Source of the DNA: Lepidodermella squamata
Lineage: Eukaryota; Gastrotricha
Direction: 5' to 3'
Length of the DNA stretch: 64,000 bases
Assembly: GCA_047495785.1 (NCBI GenBank)
Contig: JBLDXI010000003.1
Span: 2,418,001 to 2,482,000 of the forward strand
The notes beneath the pieces were generated by a model. That model was not told where the DNA came from, searched no databases, and was given only the letters and a program-made list of their open reading frames with translations. Shown piece after piece: positions 53,427-63,393 of this stretch. Each line of letters begins with the position of its first letter. Within the stretch, counting starts at the first letter, position 1. A program made the translations under genes and the position numbers.

Positions 53427-53583
53427 GACGGGGAACACCCCGTTTTTTAAGCGTTTTTTTAAGCGGGGACTCATATCCTCCTTGATGCGTTTTTTTAAGC
53501 GGGCACTCATACACTCATATATCCTCCTTGACGTACGGACACACGTAACGAAGACGACCCACGACAACGGGGTGTTCCCCGTC
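53427..53583. mobile_element. 157-bp MITE with perfect 18-bp inverted repeats
   Basis: GACGGGGAACACCCCGTT (53427-53444) is exactly inverted at 53566-53583. Each repeat is also self-complementary (ACGGGG aaca CCCCGT). The interior has a direct repeat built on CATATCCTCCTTGA and GCGTTTTTTTAAGCGGG. No coding capacity; the ORF across it is a by-product of the repeats. Confidence 0.7.
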
Positions 53584-53973
53584 ATTATGAAGCTTTGTAG
53601 CAGGTAATGTTGTACATGTTGTAATAAAATGTAGACTGTGGCCTGTGGCTTAGAATAACGTGAGGCCTTTCCGATGTGACTGAGCATGAAACATTTAGAA
53701 GCTCTCTAGGAAAGCGTAATGCATACTGGTCTCACATGTTATTATCATTCATGAACACGAGATAAAGCTATGAACGTGCGATAATAATGCGAGGCATTGA
53801 TAATTCCAGGTACCAAACAAAACGACGCGGTGACCCCAGCGTGACCTTTGCGTGTCTAAAATTAGCACTCATTCATTAAATTTCCACGATTTTTCTATCA
53901 AAAAACGCGTGCTCAAGCACACACAAATATGAGAAAAAAATCGAAAAAATGTATTGGCGAAATTTATTGAAAA

Positions 53974-55397
53974 ATGTTGATAATTCGCGAGAAAAAGAGG
54001 AAATTCAACCCAACAAAGGTTGCACTCCTTTCTTTGATTTCTTGCTCTTCGCTATTAATTTTTATTTTCTCGTCTCGCCTTGATTTTTCGACAAAAAATT
54101 TAATCTACGATTTTGAGCGGAATCAGGAGCTGATTTCAGATCATCATGAAACACCGGTTTGTGACAATGATCAATGGGCGAATAATCTCGAATTATTTCT
54201 AACAACGCCAACTTCGAAAGATGTCGGAGTTTTTGAGACAACGCAATGGTTTCTGCCTTCTCTCGCCCTGTTCTGGCCGATGGCTCAGCCGTTAAATTTG
54301 CTAATCGTTACCGATCGAGAAGATAAAGCGGCCCCGGAATTTGCGAAGAATATTACGCAATACACCCATAGTCTCCGATCGGCAAATTTAACAGTTCGGA
54401 GTGGGTTCGCGCCTCGTGCCTTTCCGTGCACGGGCTGGCACAAAGCTCAGTGGCTGAAATTTTGGGCGGATAACTTTACGAACTCTTCATACGTTGGCTT
54501 TGTTGATACGGATACGGTTTTTGTGACGAGAATCACGAAACGGGATTTGTTTGTTGATGGCAAGCCGATCATTAGGCCAAGGTATGGGAAGCCATCGCGA
54601 TTATGGAAAGGCTGGCCACAGGCACCGGCTAAAACACGAAGGATGACCGGATTCAAAGGTAAAGGAATTGAATGATTCTTTTGAGGTTTCAAATTTTTAG
54701 AATAATTTAGAAATTAAAATGTATTAAATATTTATGATTTTTTAATCGTTTTAATTTGATTTTTAATTAAATAAAAATTTCAATTTTTTTAATTTAATTT
54801 TTAGAGCCGTTCAATTGCATGTCGTACTTTCCTGTTATTATAAAATTGGAACACATTCCCTTCATGCGGCAAGCTATAATCAACGCGACCGGCGAAACTT
54901 ACTTTGATAAAGCCATGTCAACCGAAATTTTGTACTCGGAATACACCGTTATGTGTACCCTGCTGTGGCATTATTTCCGCGACCAATATTACTGGATCAT
55001 CAATGAAACTTATCTCGGCTGGTCTGGGCCTGTCCCACGTGGTCAAGTTGCGAATATTGCCGAGGCTGGAATTCCGTCGCATTGGATGAATCGACAACGG
55101 CCGCATGTCGCCATTCATTGGACTCATTACAAGCGGAAACTGGAAAAAGATGAAATGAAACGAGTTTTTAGGAGGGGTTACTGCTATTCTCTGACCGGAA
55201 GCGAGAGTCCGCATCCGAAATTTTGCGAGCGATACAATCGAACTGCTGTTGTTCAAAACAACGAGTTTCATTTCGAGGTTCAAGACTACTCAAGTCGTCG
55301 AGGGGCTTTTCAAGCTCATATGGAACGAATTCTGGAAAATGAAGCCTGTCCTCATTCTTGGAACTTGGAGAGAGTGAAATTGCTATTAGAAAATTGA
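53974..55397 (+). CDS. type II membrane glycosyltransferase-like protein
   Basis: Two exons, 53974-54658 and 54805-55397; 425 residues. A short basic cytosolic tail (REKKRKFNPTK) precedes one membrane segment (about residues 16-33), the layout of Golgi glycosyltransferases. Then come NLLIVTDRED, WHKAQWLKFWADNF, GFVDTDTVF (a DxD-type metal/nucleotide-sugar motif), and in exon 2 NCMSYFPVIIKLEHI and YSEYTVMCTLLWHYF. Several Asn-X-Ser/Thr sites are present. The pattern resembles DUF6492-like/glycosyltransferase families, but donor, acceptor and product are unknown. An AATAAA signal at 55397-55402 overlaps the stop codon. It converges with the next gene. Confidence 0.75.
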
Positions 55398-55484
55398 ATA
55401 AAATAATCATACTTTAAATCAATGAGAGATATGAGTACGCAATCTTTCATTTATTTAATAATTTACGAACGATTTATTCAGTTT

Positions 55485-55944
55485 TTAGTTGGAATAGCTG
55501 ACCGACTTGCTGTAAGAGCCTTTGCGGCCACCGAATTTGCGGCCGTGCTTGCCACCCTTGTATCCGAACTTGCGGCCGCCGAAGCGCTTGTTCTTGCCGA
55601 AACGGTTGCCGGAGAAAGAGCCAGACTTGGAGTAGGAAACAGAGACCGACTTGGAGTAGGATCCGCGGCGCTTGTTCATCTTGCGGCCGAACTTCTTGCC
55701 GTGGCGCTTCTTCATCGGGAAGGCGCGTCCCTTGCGGAAAGCCTTCTTGTTCTCGAAGGAGCGGCTAGCTGAGGTACTGACGCTCTTGTGGTAGTTGCGG
55801 TGCATCTCCTTCGACTCGACATTCCAGACCTTGGCCTCGGAGTAGGCTGAAAGAAATCATCCTAAAGAGGGTCGTGGTTATATGGCGAAAAAACTTACCG
55901 AGGCCGAGCAGGACGACAACAGCAACAGCGAGAAAAGCACGCAT
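55485..55944 (-). CDS. secreted basic (Ser-X)n protein A
   Basis: Exons 55944-55899 and 55846-55485; 135 residues. Exon 1 is a 46-nt signal-peptide exon (MRAFLAVAVVVLLGLG, phase 1). The mature protein begins near YSEAKVWNVESKE. It is rich in Lys, Arg, Gly and Ser, with RKMNKRRGS, then the alternating-serine run SYSKSVSVSYSKSGSFSG, then Gly/Lys/Arg/Phe repeats (KRFGGRKFGYKGG), and ends SYSKSVSYSN. No enzyme domain. Closest paralogue is 57217-57712. It is likely a structural extracellular protein (inference). Confidence 0.85.
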
Positions 55945-55998
55945 TGTTATAGTAGGTTGTAGTGGAGATTAAGACGAAGCGAATTGATGAGATAATAA

Positions 55999-56038
55999 GC
56001 TGATGATGATTTTGAAGGAAATTATCGTGGCTTTTATA
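55999..56038 (-). promoter_or_regulatory. core promoter of protein A: TATA box and start-site motif
   Basis: TATAAAAG at 56038-56031, 94 bp before the ATG, and ATCATCATCAGC beginning at 56010, 28 bp after the TATA start. The same pair at 28-30 bp spacing precedes four other genes of the cluster. Confidence 0.7.
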
Positions 56039-56041
56039 CCA

Positions 56042-56826
56042 TGGCTCTCGGTCTCCTAATTGCATGGTCTTTATTGGAATAATTGTGAGTGCCAATTATT
56101 TTTATTTTATTTCGCAGCTAGAAATCGCTTCTGAAATGTTGGGCGACTATGAGAAATCAGAAATGAAATGGAGTCATAACTTATTATTTGAAGACGCTGT
56201 TCGCTGTTCCTATTCATTGTTATTACCATTTCACCCAAAAATAATTTCACCTGTCTCAGTACCGGATAACAACGCTGATTTTAGAAGGTTGAAGTTCAAA
56301 AATTTCTGAAATTTATATCAGAGAGATAGAATATTTTCCGCAAATTTTGAAAATTTCTATGGTGGTATTTTCGACTATTTCAAGTGTACTAATTTCGGAC
56401 ACTAATTTGCATATGCAGCGGCCTAGTGAATTTCAAGATTAAAACCCAATGGGCTGCGTAAATTCCCGTTTTTAACGCTCAAGTTGCAAACATCCTGTTC
56501 GAAAATGACTCCAACTTAATTCGCTTTGACTTCACCCAGAAGTTTGGTTTATTCTCAGGATCCATAAATGATAAATTCTGCGGATAATCTTCTTCCTGCT
56601 CTTTTCTGCGCTCCTGAATAGGAGCTCATCACCACATGGCAAAAGCAACAACTTTGATCACAAATAAATTTCATAATTTATATTTCTCACATGGAAAACC
56701 ACTACTGCAACCTTAGCGGTTTCATTGATTATATTTCTCCTCACACTTATATCGAAAATAGAATATCAATGGAAGCCATAACAAATCACAAGCAAAAAAC
56801 TAATAATAATTTGGCGATAAAACTGC
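56042..56826. other. intergenic spacer
   Basis: About 780 bp. Weak open frames only. No promoter or repeat I can support. Confidence 0.45.
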
Positions 56827-56979
56827 TTAGTAGGCGTGGATATCTCTGTCCGAAGTCGCCTTATCGTAGCCGTGGTTTTAGCCACCCTTTTTGCTGCCCT
56901 TCTTTTCGCCCTTCTTGCCACCCTTCTCGAAAGCCATCTTACCGCGGTAGCCACTGCCACTGTCCATGGTAGCCACGAA
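56827..56979 (-). pseudogene. fragment of a Lys/Gly-rich secreted gene (protein C-like 3' end)
   Basis: After an acceptor TTTTACAG, exon 56979 to 56827 reads FVATMDSGSGYRGKMAFE, then KGGKKGEKKGSKKGG and a TAA. Past that stop the same frame continues NHGYDKATSDRDIHAY and a second stop. The tail of protein C has the same order (KKGGKKGDKSHG, then DTHGDDAYNY), so this is probably a paralogous 3' end with a premature stop. No signal-peptide exon was found upstream. Confidence 0.5.
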
Positions 56980-57216
56980 CTGTAAAATAGAAACACCTGT
57001 TTCTTATAGGACTTGGTCCAAATGGTTCTGCCGTATATGAAATGAAAGGCAACCGTCATTTTTCATCTTAATGAAATCTTTACAAATTCGTCACATCGCC
57101 ATAGAGCCCAAAGGTTTCACCCGGATAAAAAAGGATAGCCTGATTAAATAATTATTTTATTTTCGATCATAATTTTTTTCGATTCATCAACGGTGGAAAG
57201 TTCTTGTGATTATAAT

Positions 57217-57712
57217 TTAGTTGGAGACGCTGACGGACTTGCTGAAGGAGTACGAGCCCTTGTTGGCCTTGCGACCGCCGAACTTGCCGTGGCCGAACTT
57301 GCCGCCCTTGCGGCCGTAGCCGAAGTTCTTGCCGTGCTTGCCGAACTTGCGGCCACCGAAACGCTTGTTCTTGCCGAAGCGGTTGCCCGAGAATGAGGCG
57401 GACTTGGAGTAAGAAACAGAGACCGACTTGGAGTAGGATCCGCGGCGCTTGTTCACCTTCTTGCCGTGGCGCTTCTTCATTGGGAAGGCACGTCCCTTGC
57501 GGAAAGCCTTCTTGTTCTCGAAGGAGCGGCTTGCTGAGGTGCTGACGCTCTTGTGGTAGTTGCGATGCATCTCCTTAGACTCGACATTCCAGACCTTGGC
57601 CTCGGAGTAAGCTGAAATAATGGAAATAATGGAAAGATGGCGAAAAGGATTCAGAAAATAAAATACCAAGTCCAAGCAGGACGACAACAGCGATAGCGAG
57701 GAAAGCACGCAT
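57217..57712 (-). CDS. secreted basic (Ser-X)n protein B
   Basis: Exons 57712-57667 and 57611-57217; 146 residues. Signal exon of 46 nt, MRAFLAIAVVVLLGL. The mature part starts YSEAKVWNVESKEMHRNYHK as in protein A and keeps ASRSFENKKAFRKGRAFPMK. The alternating-serine run is SYSKSVSVSYSKSASFSG, followed by Gly/Lys/Phe repeats (KRFGGRKFGKHGKNFG), ending SYSFSKSVSVSN. Relative to A it lacks the FGRKM step after KKRHGKK and has a longer Gly/Lys tail. It is a clear tandem duplicate of A. Confidence 0.87.
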
Positions 57713-57772
57713 TGTTAATTGAGAATGAGACGAAGATAAGTTATTGATTAGCAAATCGAAAAGCGAGAAATG

Positions 57773-57809
57773 GTTGATGATTTCGGACAAAAATCTCGCT
57801 GCTTTTATA
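57773..57809 (-). promoter_or_regulatory. core promoter of protein B
   Basis: TATAAAAG at 57809-57802 and ATCATCAACC starting at 57781, 28 bp apart, 97 bp before the ATG. ATGGTATAAAAGC is shared with the protein A promoter. Confidence 0.7.
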
Positions 57810-58164
57810 CCATGATGCCACTCGCTGTCTTAATTGGGGTAACTGGTGTAATTGATTCCGTGCTAATTATTTGAGATTTTATGCCGCAATGGCATTCCAC
57901 AATGATGAGCGAACTATTTTCTTTGTCGTTAATTACTTCGAAATAAAATTTTACTTGATCAAATTAAATTTTGAAAAAAACACATTTTGCTCTTTCAGCT
58001 CAAATTCAATGAATAGCCGACTAAAAAACAAGAAGACGAATGATAAACCGAACATTTTTATTCCATCGAATCCCAAAAAACATTATCCGAAATAACACTA
58101 TATTCTTCAACTATTCAAAATAAATTTCATAACTTCAAAGTCTGTTGATTTCAAGCCATCAGGC
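57810..58164. other. intergenic spacer
   Basis: AT-rich. Nothing recognised. Confidence 0.45.
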
Positions 58165-59384
58165 TCAGTAGTTGTAGGCGTCATCTCCATGCGTGTCTTC
58201 AGGGTTTATAATGCCGTGTGATTTGTCGCCCTTCTTGCCACCCTTCTTTCCAGTTTCCTTTCCACCCTTTTTGCCTTCTTTCTTGCCGGTATTCTTTTCG
58301 GTCTTCTTGCCACCCTTCTTGGCAGCCTTCTTGGGGACGCTGTCTTCCTGGTAGCTGCCGGAGACTGAGGCCTCAAAGTCGTGGGTACGGCGTTCAGCCG
58401 AGGCATTGGCACGTTTGCGGCCGTACTTGGCTCCAGCCTTGCGGGTGTGGGCAGAGTCGGAGACGGAGGTCTTCTTGCTGCTAGCCTTGTACTTGCGGGA
58501 GTTCCGCGAGTCACGGGCGACCGAAGCCGAGGCTCGGCGGTGGTGGGCCTTGTTGCGCTTCGCCTTCTTCGAGGCAGCGGCAGCCGAGGCAGAAGAATCG
58601 CGAGTGGCGTAGTCGGCAGAGTGGGCCTTGCGGTTCTTCACTCCACGCGATTTCTTGGCCGTCTTCTTGCGGCTGGCAGTAGTGGCGGCAATATCGGAAT
58701 CGGCCATGTTGAACTCGTTCGAGGATGACATGAAACTGAACGCATTCTCCTTGTTGTGGCCCTTGTCGGTGAAGGTTTTCTTCTTGAACTCGATCACCTC
58801 GCCGGCCTTATCGCGGGCCTGGTCCTTCTGGAAACCAGCCTTGCGCTTGTGATCAGCCCGGCCGTGCTTCTTGTTGCGGCTGTGTTTCTGGGCAGCGGCA
58901 GCGGCGCCAGAGTCGGCGTAGGCGTTGTTGTGCTTGGCGAAGGTAGCCGAGTCGCTTTCACGGATTTTGCGGCCGTGGCGCTTGCTGCCAGCCTTGGACA
59001 TCTTGCGGTCGTAGGCGGAGTCGCGCTTGCCTGCCGAAGCATAGCTGGCCGAGGCGCGTTCGTGACTGGCCGATCGGGTCTTGATTAGCTTGCGCTTGTC
59101 GCTAGTCCGCTTGTTGTGCGAGGCATCGGCCGAGGCGAAGTCGAAAGTCCCGAATTCTTGCTCAGCAGAGGCAGACTCGCGGGCGTAGGAGTCGTGTTGA
59201 GCGACGGAGGCAGAGAAAGAACCCTTGTTGTCACCCTTCTTGGCACCTTTACCTTTACCGTAGTTACCACCAGCTGAAACTGGATTACAAAAATATTCGT
59301 TGATCTATTTATAAACGAAAACTGGAAGAAATCACCGGTAGCTGCAAGCAGGCCGATCGCAGCAAGAAAGAAGTAAATACGCAT
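58165..59384 (-). CDS. secreted Ala/Ser/Lys/Arg-rich low-complexity protein C
   Basis: Exons 59384-59336 (49 nt, signal peptide MRIYFFLAAIGLLAAT) and 59273-58165; 385 residues. After a Gly/Lys start (GGNYGKGKGAKKGDNKG), most of the protein consists of irregular repeats mixing Ala/Ser patches (SASAEQ, ASASYASAGKRDSAYDRK, SSASAAAASKKAKRNKAHH) with Lys/Arg/His patches. The last 70 residues carry KKGGKKTEKNTGKKEGKKGG-type repeats and end DTHGDDAYNY. No folded domain. The exon plan (short signal exon, phase-1 intron, one big exon) is that of the cluster, but no TATA box was seen upstream. Confidence 0.8.
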
Positions 59385-59578
59385 TTTAAAATTGCTGATT
59401 CTAATTGGGAACAAGAACATAATTTCAATACCAATCGATTTAATGATTCATCGCATACTTATTTTCAACTTAAACAGGAAAAATTTCAAGCAAAAATAAT
59501 TATCTCGAAAAAATACTTTTAACAGTTTTGAAGACGCTAGAGACAAATTTTTCAACTTCAGTTGCTATTCGTATTTTT

Positions 59579-60463
59579 CTAACCATAAGCAGGGCCATAA
59601 TAAGGGCGGTTCGCGGTAAGCCCACCGCGCTTGTTATTGCCAGCCGGAGCGGAGGCGGCGCCCTTGTTGACGGAGCCTGAGGCGAGGTCGCCATTACGAC
59701 GACGGCCCTGACGGCTGCCGAAGTAGCCACGACGGCCGTGGAAATCGCCACCGCGGCGACGATCGCCGAATCCGTAACCACGACGACCACGGTAGTTGCC
59801 AGCAGCAGCCGAGGCAGATCGCTTGTTGACAGAGGCGGAAGCAAAGTTACCACTGCGACGACCACCGTGACGACGGCGGAAGAACTTGCCATGACCACGA
59901 CGGCCGCGGAAGTTGCCAGCAGCGGCCGAGGCGGAGCGTTTGTTGACCGAGGCAGAGGCGAAGTTTTCTCTACGGGCGTGGCCGAAGTAGCGACCACCGT
60001 GGCGACGGCCGCGACTGAACTTCTTGAAGCCCTTACGACCCTTGTCGTTGTTGTTGCCAGCCGAGGCGGAGGCGGAGTTCTCGTTGACGGAGGCTGAGGC
60101 GACTTTGCCACCGCGACGACCCTTGTGGCTGAAGAAGCGACCATGGCGACGACCACCACGATTGCCAGCTGAGGCCGAGGCGGATTTCTCGTTGACTGAA
60201 GCCGAGGCGAAGTTGTCGCCACCACGTTGTTGCCTGTTGTAACCGAATCCACGGGCGTATTTGCGACCGATCAATTTATTACCACGTTGAGCCTTGTCGA
60301 CGCCGGCAGAAGCAGAAGCTTCCTTCTCGTTAACCGAGGCTGAAGCATCATCCGCTGAAGTGGCAACTATGGACAGAAAACAGTTTTAATGATTTTATTC
60401 TGGGAAAATCCATTTACCGATGCAGAATAGAGCGACAGCGGCTGCGACAAGAGTGAGACGCAT
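59579..60463 (-). CDS. secreted repeat protein D (ASASVN / SASA-AGN repeats)
   Basis: Exons 60463-60418 (46 nt, MRLTLVAAAVALFCI) and 60366-59579; 277 residues. The mature protein alternates two modules about seven times: ASASVNxK followed by SASAxAGN, then a Gly/Arg/His/Phe-rich spacer (for example RGRRGHGKFFRRRHGG). The Ala/Ser modules resemble silk-like beta-forming blocks; the Arg/Gly spacers are strongly basic. It ends PYYGPAYG. No enzyme domain. Overlapping frames on both strands are repeat by-products. Confidence 0.85.
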
Positions 60464-60520
60464 TTTAAATTTCAAAGAAAACAGTTGGGATAGATAATCG
60501 GAAAAAGACGAAGCTAGTTG

Positions 60521-60557
60521 GATTGATATTTTTCCCATTTCAAAACCACCTTTTATA
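60521..60557 (-). promoter_or_regulatory. core promoter of protein D
   Basis: TATAAAAG at 60557-60550, 94 bp before the ATG. AATATCAATCC, a weaker version of the ATCATCAAC motif, lies about 28 bp downstream. Confidence 0.55.
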
Positions 60558-60840
60558 GCCAGGTTTGTGAAATTGTCTTCTACCCGTTTGCGTAGACGAG
60601 AGCGATTGATCGCGTGTTCACCCTAATTAACAGATATCACGAGCGGAAATTTCAAGCCACCCGTTTGCGAGTTCATGTTGTTTTCATAATATAATCTTTT
60701 GTCTTTGAACTACAACCGAGAACCGAGACAATCATTTAATTGGGCGATCATGTTATCTAATTTCAAGGCCTGCTTTCCGTATTTCAAGTTTTTCATAGTA
60801 TATCTTGTTAACAAAAATTGACGCGTTTATTCGGTGTATT

Positions 60841-61983
60841 CCCACTTGCGCATTACCACTTGCGCATTCCCCTTTGCGCACGAGCTGATAGAATAAATAG
60901 TCGCAGTTGCGCATTCCCCTTTCCGCACGGCCAAATTAATTATAATATAATATGCCACCTTAAGGGTTATTTGACAAATCCTGTTAAAAGAGGCTAGATC
61001 AAGAGCAAGGCAATCCATCTAATAAATTACGCCTCATCAGTTACTAGTGTTGCTATGTTTTGTTGTCGTATTTTACATCCACGAGGTCTACGAGAATCGC
61101 TCCACATCGAAATTACCACTTAAAACCGTCACCTGTGGGGTAATCGACCCCGCTCTTTCCAATGGCCGAACGGTAAGCTCGAAAACCGGCGACCCTATTA
61201 GGCATAACTCATTTTTTGATCCCTGAGGAATTGTGAAACCGGGTTTTCAAATTTAGGCGACCAGTTTAGCCGTTTTCAAATTGTTTCAGATCGAGATGAG
61301 CAGGTAACAAATCCGTCAAAAGTCATTTGAAAAATGAATGAATTTCGAAATTTTGAAAATTTCGATACTAGGTATGACCAAAGTAGCCACGGTTGACTAG
61401 GACCAGACTGCTGAGCCGCGCTTATTCCGTATTTTCCCTCTCTAGCAGCTCTAGCTAGCTCTAGCTAGCCCTCTCTAACAGGTGAGTTACCCGGCTGTTG
61501 GGTGACGAAAAATTTAAGTCGAACGGATTTTGAGGCGGCCAATTAGCTGATATCACGGTGAGAAGAGCACGAAGTGTCAAAGAACTAGACACTATTAGCT
61601 ATTAACAATAGCCGATAGATTTCGATTTAAGAACAGCGCTCATTAGTCAGTAGTAATGATGGTGTCGGCGTTTATTGCCCGTTTTCTTGCTAATTTTACC
61701 TTAGCTGTAGCTCTACGTCGTTTTAGAGGTATTATCTGATACTTGAGTGCTGCCAAAGAGTGCTGCTAATGCTGTTGATCTAACGGATTAAGCAGGTGTC
61801 ACATATAGGAACAGAAAACATGTGGTGACTTTTCGTAGAGGCGTGCGCGCGATTAACAAAATTCGCTAATTCGCTCGTGTTGTTATTATTATTAATTATT
61901 ATTAACGCGTGCGCAAAGGGGAATGCGCAACTGGGAAATTTCGTGCGCAAAGGGGAATGCGCAAGTGGTAATGCGCAAGTGGG
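60841..61983. mobile_element. 1.14-kb DNA element with perfect 43-bp terminal inverted repeats
   Basis: The left repeat 60841-60883 (CCCACTTGCGCATTACCACT...) is exactly inverted at 61941-61983. Each end holds copies of the unit CTTGCGCATTCCCCTTTGCGCAC. A further, slightly altered unit lies inside both ends (60904-60928 and 61911-61933). The interior has no coding frame and carries a CTAGCTCTAGCTAGC-type patch near 61445-61475. No target duplication could be fixed. It is a non-autonomous transposon between protein genes D and E. Confidence 0.8.
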
Positions 61984-62425
61984 CATGATCCGTTTATTCC
62001 GACTTAGCGGTTTTCCGTTATTTGCTATAATCATCTTCGTGGATTAATTTCTTAATTTAATTTACTTTTCTGATTTAATTTATGAACTAATCCCTGAAAA
62101 TGGTTATAGCAAGTAACCGAAACGTCGGAACAAACGCGTTCATTTTTGCTAACAAGACCTGCTTCAGTTAGAATTATTATAGTTTCTCCAAAATCATAGA
62201 TCGCGGATTCCAGCTAACTGATTATATTTTCAGTTAATCTAAGAATTCATCTTGAAGTACTGGAATTTTCTGGCGAAATTATGGAATGTCAAGGTTCTGA
62301 AAAGATTTCGAAAAGTATACCACGTAAAATATGCATTTTTCCGGATTTTAATTCAATCTCAATATCATATAATATTATAATCATTGAAAACGAGACAATA
62401 TAAGTCCTTTGAAAGCATTCTGAGT
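61984..62425. other. intergenic spacer
   Basis: AT-rich. Nothing recognised apart from possible polyadenylation signals for the gene to the right. Confidence 0.4.
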
Positions 62426-63096
62426 TTAGTTGGAGGTGCTGACCGACTTGCTGTACGAGTACGAGCCCTTGCTGGCCTTGCGACCGCCGAAGTTGTGGCC
62501 CCACTTGTTTCCAAAGTTGTGACCGTACTTGTTGCCGAAATTATGGCCGTACTTGTTTCCGAACTTGTGACCCCATTTGTTGCCGAAATTGTGGCCGTAG
62601 TTGTTGCCAAAGTTGTGGCCCCACTTGCCGACCTTCTTGCCGTGGTTCTTGCCATAACGGCGAGCACCGAATCGGTTGTTGCGCTTGCCATGACGAGCAC
62701 CCGAGGACGAGGCGGACCTCGAGTAGGAGCCGCCGAAACGTTTGTTCTTGCCGAAACGGTTGCCCGAGAAGGAGGCGGACTTGGAGTACGAAACAGAGAC
62801 TGACTTGGAGTAGGATCCGCGGCGCTTGTTCATCTTGCGGTTGTTCTTGCCGTGGCGCTTCTTCGGGGCGTAGACACCCTTCTTGGCGAAAGCCGCATTG
62901 TTCTCGTACGATCGGCTAACCGAGAGGCTGGTCTTTTTCGAGTAACGGCGGTTCAGCTCGTTTGACTCGAATTTGTAGACCGTAGCATTGGCATGAGCTG
63001 GAAAATTGTGTAATTAATTTCATTGAACCAGATCTTAATTCTAGCCTTACCAATGCCCAACAGGACGACAGCGGCGATAGCGAGGGAGAAGCGCAT
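62426..63096 (-). CDS. secreted basic (Ser-X)n protein E with GHNFGNK(W/Y) repeats
   Basis: Exons 63096-63051 (46 nt, MRFSLAIAAVVLLGI) and 62997-62426; 205 residues. The mature part starts near ANATVYKFESNELNRRYSKK, then SLSVSRSYENNAAF. The alternating-serine run is SYSKSVSVSYSKSASFSG, with a second Ser-rich run SYSRSASSSG. After that come six or so copies of an eight-residue unit of the type GHNFGNKW/Y. The end is SYSYSKSVSTSN. It is divergent to and paired with protein F. Confidence 0.87.
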
Positions 63097-63393
63097 TTTC
63101 AAATCGAATTTGTAGATGAATAAATATCAGAAGGAAATATCAGCTGATGATTTCATGTATTTTGAGGGTCTGGTTTATATACCATGTTTGCAGTAATTAG
63201 CGCTTCATTAAACTTCGTGGCCAATAAGCTTCATTTGGTGTTCTAATTTTCGAACGATTGTTTATCTATACTGCTAATGAGAACACTGACCCGGAGGATT
63301 TACAGTATAAAATCTGCCGAATTCTCCCGATCAACATCATCAACAGCCATTCCTTCGAATTTCAAAATAAATTGTTCTAGAAAATCTATCAAT
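63097..63393. promoter_or_regulatory. shared divergent promoter of proteins E and F
   Basis: 297 bp between two ATGs. For E (minus): TATATAAA at 63181-63174 and ATCATCAGC starting at 63151, 30 bp apart. For F (plus): TATAAAAT at 63306-63313 and ATCATCAAC at 63336-63344, 30 bp apart. ATGs lie 85 and 88 bp from the TATA starts. Confidence 0.75.

Noticed and set aside
53379-53687. A 102-codon minus-strand protein
   Set aside because: It runs through the inverted repeats of the MITE and has no conserved feature.
56691-56972. A plus-strand Ser/Cys/Pro-rich protein
   Set aside because: It is the antisense shadow of the Lys/Gly-rich exon.
58218-60242. Several long open frames antisense or frame-shifted to proteins C and D
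   Set aside because: Low-complexity repeats keep all frames open. Only the listed frames have a signal-peptide exon with matching phase and splice sites.
60841-60930. A CRISPR-like array from the repeated TTGCGCATTCCCC units
   Set aside because: Only two or three units, inverted at the other end of the element, in a eukaryotic context: they are transposon termini.
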